Numbered from the stretch's first letter, positions 27,787-37,141 are shown. The stretch: DNA of 64,000 bases from Nocardia arthritidis NBRC 100137 (GCF_001612765.1 NZ_BDBB01000015.1:62001-126000), one strand, 5' to 3'. Numbers and translations: made by a program. Notes: generated from the letters alone by a model not told the origin.

Positions 27787-29342
27787 AGCGGTCCGCCGTC
27801 CGCCGCATCCGGCTCAGTGCCGTAGGCCCGCACCGTTCCGGCCGCCGCGACCGCCTTCAGCACCGCCATCGCCTTGTTGCGCGACTCCACGTCCTCGTAT
27901 TCCGGATCAGAGTCCGCGACCACGCCCGCACCGGCCTGCACGTAGGCCGTGCCGTCCTTCAGCAGCGCGGTGCGGATGGCGATCGCGGTATCGGCATCAC
28001 CGGCGAAGTCCAGGTACCCGACGACGCCGCCGTAGACGCCGCGCCGGGTCGGTTCGAGTTCCTCGATCAGTTCCATCGCGCGCACCTTGGGCGCACCGGA
28101 CAGGGTGCCCGCCGGGAAGCACGCCCGCACCGCGTCCAGCGCGATCCGGCCGGGCGCCAACCGGCCCGACACCGTGGACACCAGGTGCATCACATGGCTG
28201 TAGCGCTCGATGTGCCGGTACTCGGTGACCCGCACGGTGCCCGGCTCGCACACCCGGCCCAGGTCGTTGCGGCCGAGGTCGACGAGCATGAGGTGCTCGG
28301 CGTTCTCCTTCTCGTCGGCGAGCAGGCCCTTCTCCAGCAGCAGGTCCTCCTCCTCGGTGCCGCCCCGCCAGCGGGTGCCCGCGATCGGATGGGTCGTCGC
28401 CACACCGTCTTTCACGGTGACCAGCGATTCCGGGCTGGAGCCGACGATGGAGAACGCGGTGCCGCCCTGGCCGTCCGGGATGTGCAGCAGATACATGTAC
28501 GGGCTGGGATTGGACGCGCGCAGCATCCGGTACAGGTCGATCGGCGCCCCGTGGTACTCCATCTCGAAACGCTGGGACAGCACCACCTGGAACGCCTCGC
28601 CCGCCTCGATCTCCTTGACCAGGCGGCGCACGCCTGCGCCGAACTCCTCGGTGGTGCGCCTGCGCCGGTACCGCGGCTCGGGCTGGTCGAAGACCGACAC
28701 AGTGGATTCGGCGGGCGCGCCGAGCGCGGCGGTCATCCGGTCCAGCCGGGCCACCGCGTCGTCGTAGGCCTCGTCGACGCGCTCGGCGGTGCCGTTCCAG
28801 TTGACCGCGTTGGCGATCAGCGTGATGGCGCCCTCGTGGTGGTCGAACGCGGCCAGGTCGGTGGCAAGCAGCAGGACCATCTCCGGCAGCCGCAAGTCGT
28901 CCAGCGCCAGGCTGGGCAGCCGCTCCATCCGGCGCACCGCGTCGTAGCCGAGGTACCCGACCATGCCGCCGGTCAGCGGCGGCAATCCGGGCAAGCGCTC
29001 GGTGCGCAGCAGTTCCAGAGTCTCGCGCAGCGCGACCAGCGGATCACCGCCGGAGGGCGCGTCCGCCGGGACGCTGCCCAGCCAGGCCGCCTCGCCGTCC
29101 ACCACGGTCAGCGCCGACGGGCTCCCCGCGCCGATGAACGACCAGCGCGACCACGACCGGCCGTTCTCCGCGGACTCGAACAAGAAGGTGCCCGCCCGGT
29201 CGGCCGCGAGTTTGCGGTAGGCCGACAGCGGAGTCTCGGAGTCCGCCAAGACCTTTCGGGTCACCGGGACCACCCGGTGCTCCGCGGCCAGTTGATGGAA
29301 CTGTTCGCGGGTCGTGGTGGTGGGAGTGGACGCGCCTGGCAT
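27783..29342 (-). CDS. trpE: Anthranilate synthase component I
   Basis: Makes anthranilate from chorismate with ammonia from the TrpG subunit. The 519-residue protein has the N-terminal regulatory region with the tryptophan-binding LLESAE-like motif (here [16 protein letters not shown]) and a chorismate-binding domain: [44 protein letters not shown] and [14 protein letters not shown]. It is the first gene of the operon. No trpG or trpD is present in the window. Confidence 0.97.
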   Translation of the reverse strand: MPGASTPTTTTREQFHQLAAEHRVVPVTRKVLADSETPLSAYRKLAADRAGTFLFESAENGRSWSRWSFIGAGSPSALTVVDGEAAWLGSVPADAPSGGDPLVALRETLELLRTERLPGLPPLTGGMVGYLGYDAVRRMERLPSLALDDLRLPEMVLLLATDLAAFDHHEGAITLIANAVNWNGTAERVDEAYDDAVARLDRMTAALGAPAESTVSVFDQPEPRYRRRRTTEEFGAGVRRLVKEIEAGEAFQVVLSQRFEMEYHGAPIDLYRMLRASNPSPYMYLLHIPDGQGGTAFSIVGSSPESLVTVKDGVATTHPIAGTRWRGGTEEEDLLLEKGLLADEKENAEHLMLVDLGRNDLGRVCEPGTVRVTEYRHIERYSHVMHLVSTVSGRLAPGRIALDAVRACFPAGTLSGAPKVRAMELIEELEPTRRGVYGGVVGYLDFAGDADTAIAIRTALLKDGTAYVQAGAGVVADSDPEYEDVESRNKAMAVLKAVAAAGTVRAYGTEPDAADGGPL

Positions 29343-29530
29343 GCACTCATCATCCCAGGCCGGACCGATCGACCGGTGAGCGGTGCCGGTGACGCGGGGC
29401 CGGACGCGACAAACGCGACAAATCAGGTCGACCGTCCGGTTCTCACGCGCCCGCCGGAGGTGTGGCGACGCTCACTACACTCGCGGCGTTCCACGTCGCA
29501 TGCGGTATCCATCTCGAGAGGAGACAACTG

Positions 29531-29842
29531 ATGTACCCCTCGCAATCGGTAGCGCCCGAGGGTCCTCGGCACATCCCGAACCACAGCGTCCCGCGCCCAC
29601 ACGCCCCGCGCCCAGGGGTCACCGGGCATCCGGCCCACTCGCAGGGTGCTCCGAGCAACGCGCTCGCGTCCTTCGTCACCTACGTCAAAGCACTGGAGTC
29701 CCTGGACAAGAACCGTTTTCCCGACGAATACGCCGTCCACAGCCACCGCATCAAAGAGCTTCGGCCGTTCCTGCGAGCCCACGGCATCCTCGATGTGATG
29801 GCGATCAAGAACCCTGAGGTGGCAGCGCTCATCGGCGCGTAG
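29531..29842 (+). CDS. Small unknown protein
   Basis: A 103-residue protein that I do not recognise. The first half is rich in Pro, His and Ser; the second half (from about residue 43) looks folded and helical, with SFVTYVKALESLDKNRFPDEY and ELRPFLRAHGILDVMAI. A good GAGGAG lies upstream of the ATG. It is transcribed divergently from trpE across a shared 188-base gap, so its promoter region overlaps that of trp. Confidence 0.65.
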   Translation: MYPSQSVAPEGPRHIPNHSVPRPHAPRPGVTGHPAHSQGAPSNALASFVTYVKALESLDKNRFPDEYAVHSHRIKELRPFLRAHGILDVMAIKNPEVAALIGA

Positions 29843-29856
29843 CCGCCACACCCTCG

Positions 29857-29917
29857 GCTCGTGCCCGGCCACCGGCGCGGCGATCGGAGCGCAGGCGGCG
29901 CCTCGACGGGCACGAGC
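29857..29917. terminator. Long-loop inverted repeat after the small unknown gene
   Basis: An 11-bp inverted repeat (GCTCGTGCCCG / CGGGCACGAGC) with a 39-base GC-rich loop follows the 103-residue gene. It could be a terminator, but the loop is long and there is no T-run. Confidence 0.3.
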
Positions 29918-30001
29918 AACGGAGCGTGGTTTCTCTGACCTCCGCCGCCGGAGAGAGCGGGATACCCGATTCGACCGAGCGCCCCGGTAGGCTTCCCGAC
30001 T

Positions 30002-30457
30002 ATGCAGCAAGGACAGCTCGCCCCCGCTTTCGAGCTTCCCGATCAGTCCGGCACCCCCCGCTCGCTCGACGCGCTGCTGGCGGACGGCCCCCTGGTCCTC
30101 TTCTTCTATCCCGCGGCGAATACGCCCGTGTGCACGGCCGAGGCCTGTCACTTCCGTGACCTCGCCGCCGAGTTCGCCGCACTCGGCGCCACCTGCGTCG
30201 GTATCAGCACCGACAACGTGGACACCCAGGCCGGGTTCGCCGACAAGCAGCGTCTCGGTTATCCGTTGCTCTCCGACGCCGACGGCGCCGTCGCCGCGAA
30301 GTTCGGCGTGAAGCGCGGACTGCTCGGCAAACTCGCTCCGGTGAAGCGGCAAACGTTCGTCATCGACACCGACCGCACCATTCGCAAGATCATCACCGGC
30401 GAGTTGCGCGCCGCGGTGCACGCCGACGAAGCCCTGAACTACCTGCGCACCAAGTAG
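30002..30457 (+). CDS. bcp: Peroxiredoxin of the Bcp/PrxQ type
   Basis: Reduces hydrogen peroxide and organic hydroperoxides using thioredoxin. The 151-residue protein has peroxidatic Cys44 and resolving Cys49 (TPVCTAEAC) in the PrxQ C-X4-C spacing. The rest of the thioredoxin-fold, including ISTDNVDTQAGFADK and TFVIDTD, is intact. It matches the mycobacterial BcpB next to trpE. A thioredoxin gene at the left end of the window could serve as its reductant, though this is only inference. Confidence 0.93.
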   Translation: MQQGQLAPAFELPDQSGTPRSLDALLADGPLVLFFYPAANTPVCTAEACHFRDLAAEFAALGATCVGISTDNVDTQAGFADKQRLGYPLLSDADGAVAAKFGVKRGLLGKLAPVKRQTFVIDTDRTIRKIITGELRAAVHADEALNYLRTK

Positions 30458-30518
30458 CCCGCGGCGCGCCGCGGCCGCGCAGCCGCTGCGGGGCGGCGGT
30501 GCGGCCTAGGCTGGACCC

Positions 30519-31073
30519 ATGACTTCGACCGAGGTCCAGCCCGGCGAGGGCAAACCCACGGCAGCGGTCTGGCGCACCCGGATCATCGGCGGAGCCGTGC
30601 TGCTGGCCGTCCTCGTCGTCCTCTACGTCATCCTGTCCGCGTTCATCCCGCGCTGGTGGGCGCAGCGGGTGGGATCGATGGTGCACGGAAGTTTCGCCAA
30701 CGGCATCGGCTGGGGCCTGTTCTTCGGCGGGCTCTGCACCACCGTCAGCCTTTTCCTGCTGCTGTTCGCCGTGCTGGTGTGGCGGCGCAAGGCCGGCAGA
30801 TTCCTCGCCGGTGCGGCCGGGGTCGTCGCGATCCTGTTCGCGCTGCCCAACCTGATGACGCTGACCATCGTGCTCGGCAACAGCAGCGCCGCCCACGCGG
30901 GCGAGCGGATCCTGGATGTCGACGCGCCCGCCTTCCGTGGCGCCTCGCTCACCGGCGCCGTCATCGCGACACTGCTGTTCCTGCTCGCGGTAGCGCTGTT
31001 GCTGCTGCGCCGGTGGCGGCGCACGCACCCGCGCCGACCGAAGACCGAGGAGACGCCCGCGAGCGGCGTGTGA
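30519..31073 (+). CDS. Four-helix membrane protein, unknown
   Basis: A 184-residue protein with four predicted membrane segments (about 22-45, 65-88, 100-121 and 144-167) and short charged ends. Segment IPRWWAQRVGSMVHGSFANGIGWGLFFG between the first two is the most distinctive. It resembles permease-like proteins of related actinobacteria but no family is assigned. It starts 61 bases after the peroxiredoxin gene on the same strand and may be cotranscribed. Confidence 0.75.
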   Translation: MTSTEVQPGEGKPTAAVWRTRIIGGAVLLAVLVVLYVILSAFIPRWWAQRVGSMVHGSFANGIGWGLFFGGLCTTVSLFLLLFAVLVWRRKAGRFLAGAAGVVAILFALPNLMTLTIVLGNSSAAHAGERILDVDAPAFRGASLTGAVIATLLFLLAVALLLLRRWRRTHPRRPKTEETPASGV

Positions 31074-31217
31074 GTGAACTCACGTCGTGCGGCATCTTTG
31101 TGACGGCCGAGCGAAGTCGTGGCAAACTCGTTGTCGCGGGTGACTGTGCACAAGCTTCTCGACAATCACTAGGACAACGAACAAGACCACGTCACTTGGC
31201 TTGAAAGAAGGCACACA

Positions 31218-31733
31218 GTGACGAAGTGGCTCGACCCGGTCGAACAACGCGCTTGGCGTGCGATCGTGGCGCTGATGACGCGGCTGCCAGGAGCTCTGGA
31301 CACCCAGCTCCAGCGCGAGTCCGGCGTGACGCATTTCGAGTACTGGGTACTGACTCTATTGTCGGAGGAACCGGGCCACCGACTGCAGATGAGTGAGCTT
31401 GCCCACAAGGCAAATGCATCGCTATCGCGCTTGTCACATGTGGTTTCCAAGCTGGAGCGGATGGGCTGGGCGCAGCGCTCGGCGACGGCGGGACGGCGCG
31501 GCGTGCACGCCGTGCTCACCGACGACGGGTACCTGAAGGTGGTCGAGGCCGCGCCGGGATATCTGGCGGCCGTGCGGCACCTGGTCTTCGACGGCTTGGA
31601 CGACGGGCAGAAGGCCCAGATCGCCGAACTGGGCGGACTGCTGGCCGAGCGGCTCGTCGACGCGCTCGACCAACTCGACCAGCTCGGCGGACTCCCCCCG
31701 GCGAGGGACGACCAGCGCCCGAACGGCGGCTAG
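31218..31733 (+). CDS. MarR family transcriptional regulator
   Basis: A 171-residue MarR-type repressor or activator. The winged-helix core runs from about residue 40 to 125, with recognition helix LSRLSHVVSKLERMGW and wing region RRGVHAVLTDDG. The GTG start has AAGAAGG upstream. It converges on hisI with only 12 bases between stops. Its targets are not evident: the upstream 144 bases hold no clear palindrome. Confidence 0.88.
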   Translation: MTKWLDPVEQRAWRAIVALMTRLPGALDTQLQRESGVTHFEYWVLTLLSEEPGHRLQMSELAHKANASLSRLSHVVSKLERMGWAQRSATAGRRGVHAVLTDDGYLKVVEAAPGYLAAVRHLVFDGLDDGQKAQIAELGGLLAERLVDALDQLDQLGGLPPARDDQRPNGG

Positions 31734-31745
31734 CCCGCCGCCTGT

Positions 31746-32093
31746 TCAAGATCGCGGGGCCAAGAGCACGTCCGAGTCGAAGCAGGTGTGCGTCCCCGTG
31801 TGGCAGGCCGCCCCCTCTTGATCGACGACCAGCAGGATCGTGTCACCGTCACAGTCGAGCCGCACTTCGTGCACGTGTTGGGTGTGACCGGAAGTCTCCC
31901 CTTTGACCCAGTACTGCCGGCGGGAGCGCGAATAGTACGTCGCCTTACGGGTTTCCAGCGTGCGCGCCAGCGCCTCGTCGTCCATCCACGCCACCATCAG
32001 CACATCACCGGTGGCGCGTTCCTGCGCGACGGCCGACACCAGCCCGGCGTCGTTGCGCTTGAGACGGGCGGCGATAGCGGGATCTAGACTCAT
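31746..32093 (-). CDS. hisI: Phosphoribosyl-AMP cyclohydrolase
   Basis: Third step of histidine synthesis, opening the adenine ring of phosphoribosyl-AMP. The 115-residue protein has the metal sites DCDGD (80-84) and the zinc cysteines Cys97 and Cys104 ([10 protein letters not shown]). No HisE domain is fused, as is usual in actinobacteria. A -10 box six bases before the ATG suggests leaderless transcription of its own, separate from hisF. Confidence 0.95.
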   Translation of the reverse strand: MSLDPAIAARLKRNDAGLVSAVAQERATGDVLMVAWMDDEALARTLETRKATYYSRSRRQYWVKGETSGHTQHVHEVRLDCDGDTILLVVDQEGAACHTGTHTCFDSDVLLAPRS

Positions 32094-32099
32094 GGCACC

Positions 32100-32108
32100 G
32101 TTATAACA
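32100..32108 (-). promoter_or_regulatory. Extended -10 promoter of hisI, leaderless
   Basis: Reading the minus strand, TGTTATAAC gives an extended -10 (TGN-TATAAC). Only six bases lie between the hexamer and the hisI ATG, so transcription should begin at the start codon. No ribosome site precedes that ATG, which agrees with a leaderless mRNA. Confidence 0.55.
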
Positions 32109-32135
32109 GGGGCGCACGTGGCGCGGAGTACGCGG

Positions 32136-32270
32136 TCAGCGCACCCGGGAGCGCTGGAGTTCGCCGAGCACCTCCCAGGTGCGCCGCTGGTCCTCCGGGG
32201 TGGTCGGATCGGTCTGCGAGAAGACCACCTCCGCCGCGCCCGCCGCGAAGTGCCGCACGCGCCGCCCCGG
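32136..32270 (-). pseudogene. Remnant of an oxidoreductase-like gene, C-terminal end
   Basis: On the minus strand a short frame encodes RRVRHFAAGAAEVVFSQTDP and continues TTPEDQRRTWEVLGELQRSRVR to a TGA. Codon use is normal for the genome, but an upstream stop interrupts the frame and no start is present. The ending resembles C-termini of luciferase-like F420- or flavin-dependent oxidoreductases. It fills the hisF-hisI gap. I read it as the decayed end of a gene once inside the operon; family assignment is tentative. Confidence 0.4.
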
Positions 32271-32368
32271 AGGGTCCCGTCCTGGTCCCCGGCGTGGTCA
32301 CGGCCCTCATGCCCGATGCGACCGTGCCGCCGCGAAGCGCCTTCCAGCTCGGCGGATTCCGCCAACCC

Positions 32369-33142
32369 CTACCGGATGACGATCTTCTGCGCCCGCATCG
32401 AATCCTTGACCTGGCCGATGGTGAGATCGCCGAAGTGGAACACGCTGGCCGCGAGCACGGCGTCGGCCCCCGCGTGCACGGCCGGAGCGAAGTGCTCGAC
32501 CGCCCCCGCGCCCCCGCTGGCGATCACCGGGACCGTCACGGCCTCCCGCACGGCGCGGATCATCGGCAGGTCGAAACCGGCCTTGGTGCCGTCGGCGTCC
32601 ATGGAGTTGAGCAGGATCTCGCCGACGCCGAGTTCGGCGCCGCGCACCGCCCATTCGACGGCGTCGATGCCGGTGCCGCGTTTGCCGCCGTGTGTGGTGA
32701 CCTCCCAGCCGGAGGGCGTGTCCGGCTGCCCGGCCGGCACGGTGCGCGCGTCCACCGACAGCACGATGCACTGGGAGCCGAAGCGCTCGGACATCTCGCG
32801 CAGCACCTCCGGCCGCGCGATCGCGGCGGTGTTCACCGAGACCTTGTCCGCGCCCGCGCGCAGCAGGCGGTCCACGTCCTCGACCGTGCGCACCCCGCCG
32901 CCGACGGTGAGCGGGATGAAGATCTGCTCGGCGGTGCGGGTCACCACGTCGATCATCGTGCCGCGGTCGCCGGTGGAGGCGGTCACGTCGAGGAAGGTCA
33001 GCTCGTCGGCGCCCTGCGCGTCGTAGAGGGCGGCCAGTTCGACGGGATCACCCGCGTCGCGCAGGTTCTCGAAGTTGACGCCCTTGACCACCCGTCCCGC
33101 GTCGACGTCCAGACACGGGATCACCCGTACGGCCAACGTCAT
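32369..33142 (-). CDS. hisF: Imidazole glycerol phosphate synthase cyclase subunit
   Basis: With HisH, forms imidazole glycerol phosphate and AICAR. The 257-residue TIM barrel has catalytic Asp residues in [13 protein letters not shown] and VLSVDART, plus ISGGAGA-like phosphate loop [13 protein letters not shown]. Starts four bases after impA. A 275-base gap with a gene remnant follows before hisI. Confidence 0.97.
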   Translation of the reverse strand: MTLAVRVIPCLDVDAGRVVKGVNFENLRDAGDPVELAALYDAQGADELTFLDVTASTGDRGTMIDVVTRTAEQIFIPLTVGGGVRTVEDVDRLLRAGADKVSVNTAAIARPEVLREMSERFGSQCIVLSVDARTVPAGQPDTPSGWEVTTHGGKRGTGIDAVEWAVRGAELGVGEILLNSMDADGTKAGFDLPMIRAVREAVTVPVIASGGAGAVEHFAPAVHAGADAVLAASVFHFGDLTIGQVKDSMRAQKIVIR

Positions 33143-33146
33143 TGCC

Positions 33147-33962
33147 TCACCCTTCCTCCGCGGCCGCCGGATCGGCGACCGTGCAGATCATGTCGAGCAG
33201 TTCCTCGTGCACGCCGGGCGCGGCCGCGAGCACGGAGCCGGAGGTGATGGTCCACGGCCTGCCCACCAGGTCGGTGACCACGCCGCCCGCCGCGCGCACC
33301 AAGGCGACGCCCGCCGCGTTGTCCCAGGGATGATGCCCGAACACGATCGCGCCGCCGAGCACGCCGGAGGCGGTGAACGCCAGATCGATGCCGGTCGAGC
33401 CGTGCATGCGCACCCGGGAGGACAGCCTGCTCAGCGGTCCGAGCAGGTCGAAGCGGAATTGTCCCGGGATGCGACCGTGCGCGTCCACGTTGAACGCGCC
33501 GAAACCGATCATCGCCTCGGAGAGCTTCCCGTGCGGCAGCGGCGGCAGCGGCTGCCCGTCCAGCAGCAGAGGGCCCCCGGCCATGGCGGCGTAGCGGCGG
33601 CCGAGCAGCGGCAGCCAGGTCAGTCCCAGCACCGGTTCCCCGTCGCGGACCAGCGCGAGCAGCATGCCCGAGAGCGGATGCCCGGAGGAGTAGTTGAATG
33701 TGCCGTCGATCGGGTCGAGCACCCAGGCGGTGCCGGAGGCGAGCTGCGGTCCGCCGAATTCCTCGCCGTGCACCTCGATCCCGGTGCGGCGCAGCAACTC
33801 GGCGGAGACGGTGCGCTCCAGCTCCAGGTCGAGTTCCGTGGCGAAATCGTTTCGGCCCTTCTCGACCGCGCTCGGCGCGCCGATACCCTCGACGAACCGC
33901 GAACGCACCGAATCCAGGACCTCGCTCGCCGCCGCGAGCAGGTTCGACAGTTCCTGGGTCAT
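33147..33962 (-). CDS. impA: Inositol monophosphatase family protein ImpA
   Basis: A 271-residue Mg-dependent phosphatase of the inositol monophosphatase superfamily. Metal-binding segments are present: [19 protein letters not shown] and HPWDNAAG. In this operon position the protein may act on inositol phosphate or on histidinol phosphate; many actinobacterial histidinol phosphatases belong to this superfamily, so the his role is plausible but unproven. ATG overlaps the hisA stop by four bases. Confidence 0.9.
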   Translation of the reverse strand: MTQELSNLLAAASEVLDSVRSRFVEGIGAPSAVEKGRNDFATELDLELERTVSAELLRRTGIEVHGEEFGGPQLASGTAWVLDPIDGTFNYSSGHPLSGMLLALVRDGEPVLGLTWLPLLGRRYAAMAGGPLLLDGQPLPPLPHGKLSEAMIGFGAFNVDAHGRIPGQFRFDLLGPLSRLSSRVRMHGSTGIDLAFTASGVLGGAIVFGHHPWDNAAGVALVRAAGGVVTDLVGRPWTITSGSVLAAAPGVHEELLDMICTVADPAAAEEG

Positions 33963-34690
33963 CTCACCGCGGCCAGCGCCTCGGGCAGGGTGAACCGGCC
34001 CGCGTAGAGCGCCTTGCCGACGATCGACCCCTCGACGCCGTCCGGCACGAGTTCGGCGATCGCGACCAGGTCCGCGATGGTGGACACGCCGCCGGAGGCG
34101 ATGACGGGTGCGTCGGTGGCCGCGCAGACCTCGCGCAGCAGGTCCAGGTTCGGGCCGGTGAGCGTGCCGTCCTTGGTCACGTCGGTCACCACGTAACGCG
34201 AGCAGCCGTCGCGCTCCAGGCGCTCGAGCACCTCCCACAGATCGCCGCCGTCGCTGACCCAGCCGCGGCCGCGCAGACGGTACTCGCCGTCGATGATGCG
34301 TACGTCCAGACCGACCGCGATGCGCTCGCCGTGCCGGGCGATGGCCTTCGCGCACCAGACCGGGTCCTCCAGCGCGGCGGTGCCGAGATTCACCCGGGCG
34401 CAGCCGGTGGACAAGGCCGCCTCGAGGCTCTCGTCGTCGCGGATGCCGCCGGACAGTTCCACCTTGACGTCGAGTTCACCGACCACGCCCGCCAGCAGTT
34501 CCCGATTCGAGCCGCGCCCGAACGCCGCGTCCAGGTCGACCAGATGCACCCATTCCGCGCCGGCTTCCTGCCAGGCCAGCGCCGCCTCGCGAGGCGAGCC
34601 GTAGCTGGTTTCGCTGCCGGCCTCTCCTTGCACGAGGCGCACAGCCTCTCCGTTGGCGACATCGACGGCGGGTAGCAGCACAAGACTCAC
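33959..34690 (-). CDS. priA: Phosphoribosyl isomerase A (HisA/TrpF dual)
   Basis: A 243-residue TIM barrel that isomerises ProFAR in histidine synthesis. In actinobacteria the same enzyme (PriA) also does the TrpF reaction. Catalytic Asp11 ([17 protein letters not shown]) and the second Asp in [13 protein letters not shown] are present, as are the two phosphate-binding Gly-rich loops. No separate trpF is in the trp operon here, which fits the dual role. First gene of the right-hand his segment after the insertion; it must have its own promoter or rely on read-through. Confidence 0.95.
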   Translation of the reverse strand: MSLVLLPAVDVANGEAVRLVQGEAGSETSYGSPREAALAWQEAGAEWVHLVDLDAAFGRGSNRELLAGVVGELDVKVELSGGIRDDESLEAALSTGCARVNLGTAALEDPVWCAKAIARHGERIAVGLDVRIIDGEYRLRGRGWVSDGGDLWEVLERLERDGCSRYVVTDVTKDGTLTGPNLDLLREVCAATDAPVIASGGVSTIADLVAIAELVPDGVEGSIVGKALYAGRFTLPEALAAVR

Positions 34691-34753
34691 GAGAGCAGCC
34701 TAGTGGTTACCCGGCCGCGTCCGAGTGCAGGGCCTGGGCGGATGGGACCTCGA

Positions 34754-35215
34754 TCACCGGGGCGGGCCGGCCGCGTGCGCGTCCAGGATGCGAGTCAGCA
34801 GCGTGACCAGGCTGTGCCGATCCCGCTCGGAGAAGCCTGCGAGCAATTCGTCCTGGGCGACCTTCAGGCGCTCGTCGAGATCGTCGAGGTGGCGCGCGCC
34901 CGCCGTGGTGAGCGTGACGATGTTGCGGCGGCGGTCGGCGGCGTCGGGGTTGCGCTCGACCAACCCGCGCGCGGCGAGATCGTTCATCGCCGCGACCACG
35001 TCACTGCGGTCGATACGGGTGCGCCTGCCCAGCTCCGCCTGGCTGGCCGGACCGAACTCACCGAGCGTGGCCAGCAGCGCGTAATGGTGCCGCCGGGAGC
35101 CGGTGGGCTCCAGCGCCCGCTCGGTCGCCCGATTCGCCACCAGCGCGACCTGATTGACCAGCCTGGTGGGCAGGACCCGGAGCCGTCCCGCGGCGTCTTC
35201 GTGCGCGATGTCCAT
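34754..35215 (-). CDS. MarR family regulator
   Basis: A 153-residue MarR-type regulator. The winged helix spans about 35-115, with helix-turn-helix QAELGRRTRIDRSDVVAAMNDLAARGL and wing DRRRNIVTLT. It is divergent from the SnoaL-like lipoprotein gene, and the shared 99-base gap contains three CGTTGG-N5-CCAACG type sites, so it likely represses itself and that gene. It lies inside the interruption of the his operon. Confidence 0.9.
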   Translation of the reverse strand: MDIAHEDAAGRLRVLPTRLVNQVALVANRATERALEPTGSRRHHYALLATLGEFGPASQAELGRRTRIDRSDVVAAMNDLAARGLVERNPDAADRRRNIVTLTTAGARHLDDLDERLKVAQDELLAGFSERDRHSLVTLLTRILDAHAAGPPR

Positions 35216-35235
35216 GCGGCCACTCTAACAAAACT

Positions 35236-35292
35236 TGTTGGCATCACCCACGATCTGTTACGTTGGATACACCAACGTTGGAATGGCCAACG
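35236..35292. promoter_or_regulatory. Three tandem MarR-type operators
   Basis: Two perfect copies of CGTTGG-N5-CCAACG (35261-35277 and 35276-35292) overlap by two bases. A degenerate copy, TGTTGG-N5-CCCACG, lies at 35236-35252. All have the same five-base spacer. The array sits between the divergent MarR gene and the lipoprotein gene and ends about 23 bases before the lipoprotein ATG. Confidence 0.65.
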
Positions 35293-35314
35293 TTATGTTC
35301 GGAAGGCGATTTCG

Positions 35315-35833
35315 ATGCGCAAGATTCGCTCGGCCCTCCCCCTGCTCGCACTCCCCTTGGCTGCCCTGACCGCCGCCTGCGCCTCCGCCACCGCGACCCC
35401 CACGCCGGAGGTGCGCGAGATGCTGGACCGCCGGCAGATCGCCGCTCTGGTCGACCGGCTCGGCCGCGCCTTGGACGAGGGCCGCTTCGAGGAACTGCGG
35501 GCGATCTATACCCAGGACGCGACCGCGAAGACGCCCGGCGGCACCGCCGAGGGGCGCGAGGCGCTGATCGCCCAGGCGAGCCGCAACCACAGCGACGGCA
35601 AACGCATTCAGCACGTGATCAGCAATGTGCTGATCGATCTGCGCGGCGACGCGGCCGACGTGCGGGCCAACTTGATCGCCACCTTCGCACTCGCTCCCTC
35701 CGACGGGACGATTCCGCAGCCGCAGTACACCCTCGGCGAGGTCTACCGCTTCGACGCGGTCCGCACCGCCGACGGCTGGCGGCTGACGCGGGTGCAGACC
35801 ACCCCGGTCTGGTCCACCGGCACCCTTCCGTGA
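35315..35833 (+). CDS. SnoaL-like (NTF2 fold) lipoprotein
   Basis: A 172-residue exported protein. The signal peptide ends in lipobox LTAAC with Cys22. The mature part is a SnoaL-like domain: DRRQIAALVDRLGRALDEGRFEEL, YTQDATAKTPGG, and the strand HVISNVLIDLRGDAADVRANL. Such domains can be small enzymes or ligand binders; no catalytic residue is certain. The ATG follows GGAAGG. Its stop codon abuts the stop of the convergent membrane gene with no spacer. Probably controlled by the divergent MarR. Confidence 0.85.
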   Translation: MRKIRSALPLLALPLAALTAACASATATPTPEVREMLDRRQIAALVDRLGRALDEGRFEELRAIYTQDATAKTPGGTAEGREALIAQASRNHSDGKRIQHVISNVLIDLRGDAADVRANLIATFALAPSDGTIPQPQYTLGEVYRFDAVRTADGWRLTRVQTTPVWSTGTLP

Positions 35834-36337
35834 TCAGCGGGTGGCGAGCACGCGTGCGCGGTAGCAGGTCAGGGCGGCGAGCACCGCGCACAGCGCTGTC
35901 ACCGCGGCCGCCGCGATCCGCAAGCCCTGACCGATCTGGAATTCCGTCGCCGCGCGTTCGATCTCGGCGAGCGTGTGCGCGTTCCGGTCGTCGAACAGGA
36001 TCGACGCCCGCGGCCACTGGTAGAGGATCGACAGCAGCAACTGCCCGCTGAGCAGAGCTGCCAGGGAGAGACCGAGCCATCGCCGTCCGATCCGGTACGC
36101 CAGCGAGGCCGCGCCCGCTACCAACGCGCACAGCGTCAGCGCCGCGCCGAGCGGGCGCATGACGTCGCCGACGGCGACGACGCTCATGAATCGCTCGGTG
36201 AGTTCCAGCGATTCGGGGATGTCGCGAAAGATGTTGGGATACAGCAGCAGTGTCTCCGCGGCGGTCGTCCCGAACGCGAAGCACGCGACCACCGCGTAAC
36301 CGGTGATCACCGTCAGCGGAACAGTGACGCTTCTCAT
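35834..36337 (-). CDS. Four-helix membrane protein (DUF1772-like)
   Basis: A 167-residue protein with four membrane helices near residues 5-27, 60-80, 85-108 and 135-158. The arrangement and the LYPNIFRDIPESLELTERFM loop resemble DUF1772-type proteins of unknown function. The ATG is fixed by a GAGGAGG site. It ends exactly where the convergent lipoprotein gene ends. Confidence 0.75.
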   Translation of the reverse strand: MRSVTVPLTVITGYAVVACFAFGTTAAETLLLYPNIFRDIPESLELTERFMSVVAVGDVMRPLGAALTLCALVAGAASLAYRIGRRWLGLSLAALLSGQLLLSILYQWPRASILFDDRNAHTLAEIERAATEFQIGQGLRIAAAAVTALCAVLAALTCYRARVLATR

Positions 36338-36679
36338 AACGGCCTCCTCGTATCGACCGTAGAACCTGGCGGCCACCGGCGAATCCGGAGCGAGCCCCCA
36401 TGGACGGGTCAGGGTCTACCCCGAGCTCCCGGCTGTTTCGTCGGCATGGGTCGCAACACCCGGCTGGCGAGAGGCGCCCGGTTGCCCCAACCGGTCGAGC
36501 ACTCGACTCGCGACAGCGGGCGGCCGTGACCCGTCGTCGACCGCGGCGGCACGAGACCGGCGGGACGCAACCGGGCAACGTGCCGCAGGCGACGCCCGCC
36601 GCGGGATCGGCGCGGACGGTATCGTCTCCGCTCGGCGATCATCCCCGGTCGCCGCTTCCCTTTCGCACCGAGGAAGTGC
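36338..36679. other. Divergent intergenic region
   Basis: Holds the promoters of the DUF1772-like gene and the exported protein gene. No gene, palindrome or repeat stands out. Confidence 0.45.
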
Positions 36680-37141
36680 ATGTCACGATTTGAAATCGCT
36701 GCCGCCCTGTCGCTTTCGGCAGCAGCCTGCTTCGCGGCCTTCGTCGCCGCACCCGCCGCCAACGCCGCCGCGCCCGAGGAGGCGCGCCTGGCGGGATGCG
36801 AATTCGGCTCCGCCGCGGCGACCTACGACTACGCGCGGTTCGGCGAACACGCCCGCCGGATGCTCGACCTCAGCACCGGAGAGTTCCGCGCCGAATTCGA
36901 GAGCTTCCGCGCCAATATCCAATCCAGTGCCGAGGCCGCGCACATCCGTGCCGAGGCCAACTCCGCCGACTGTCGCATCGTCTCCGGCGACGACAACCGC
37001 GCCGAGGTGGACGTCGACGTGGTGCGGACGGTGACCAGCGATGAGACCGACGGTCTGCCGCAGACCAGCCGCATGGCGATGACCGTGACGGTGGACAACG
37101 TCGACGGACGCTGGCTGGTCAGCAAGGTCCGCAAGCACTGA
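36680..37141 (+). CDS. Exported small protein, Mce-associated-like
   Basis: A 153-residue secreted protein. An N-terminal signal peptide (about 1-31) ends at a signal peptidase I type site near ANAAAPEE. The mature part has two cysteines (CEFGS and ADCRIVS) that could pair, and a C-terminal NTF2-like strand pattern (RMAMTVTVDNVDGRWLVSKVR) like that of Mce-associated proteins. Function unknown. A GAGGAAGTG ribosome region precedes the ATG. It converges on hisH. Confidence 0.75.
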   Translation: MSRFEIAAALSLSAAACFAAFVAAPAANAAAPEEARLAGCEFGSAAATYDYARFGEHARRMLDLSTGEFRAEFESFRANIQSSAEAAHIRAEANSADCRIVSGDDNRAEVDVDVVRTVTSDETDGLPQTSRMAMTVTVDNVDGRWLVSKVRKH

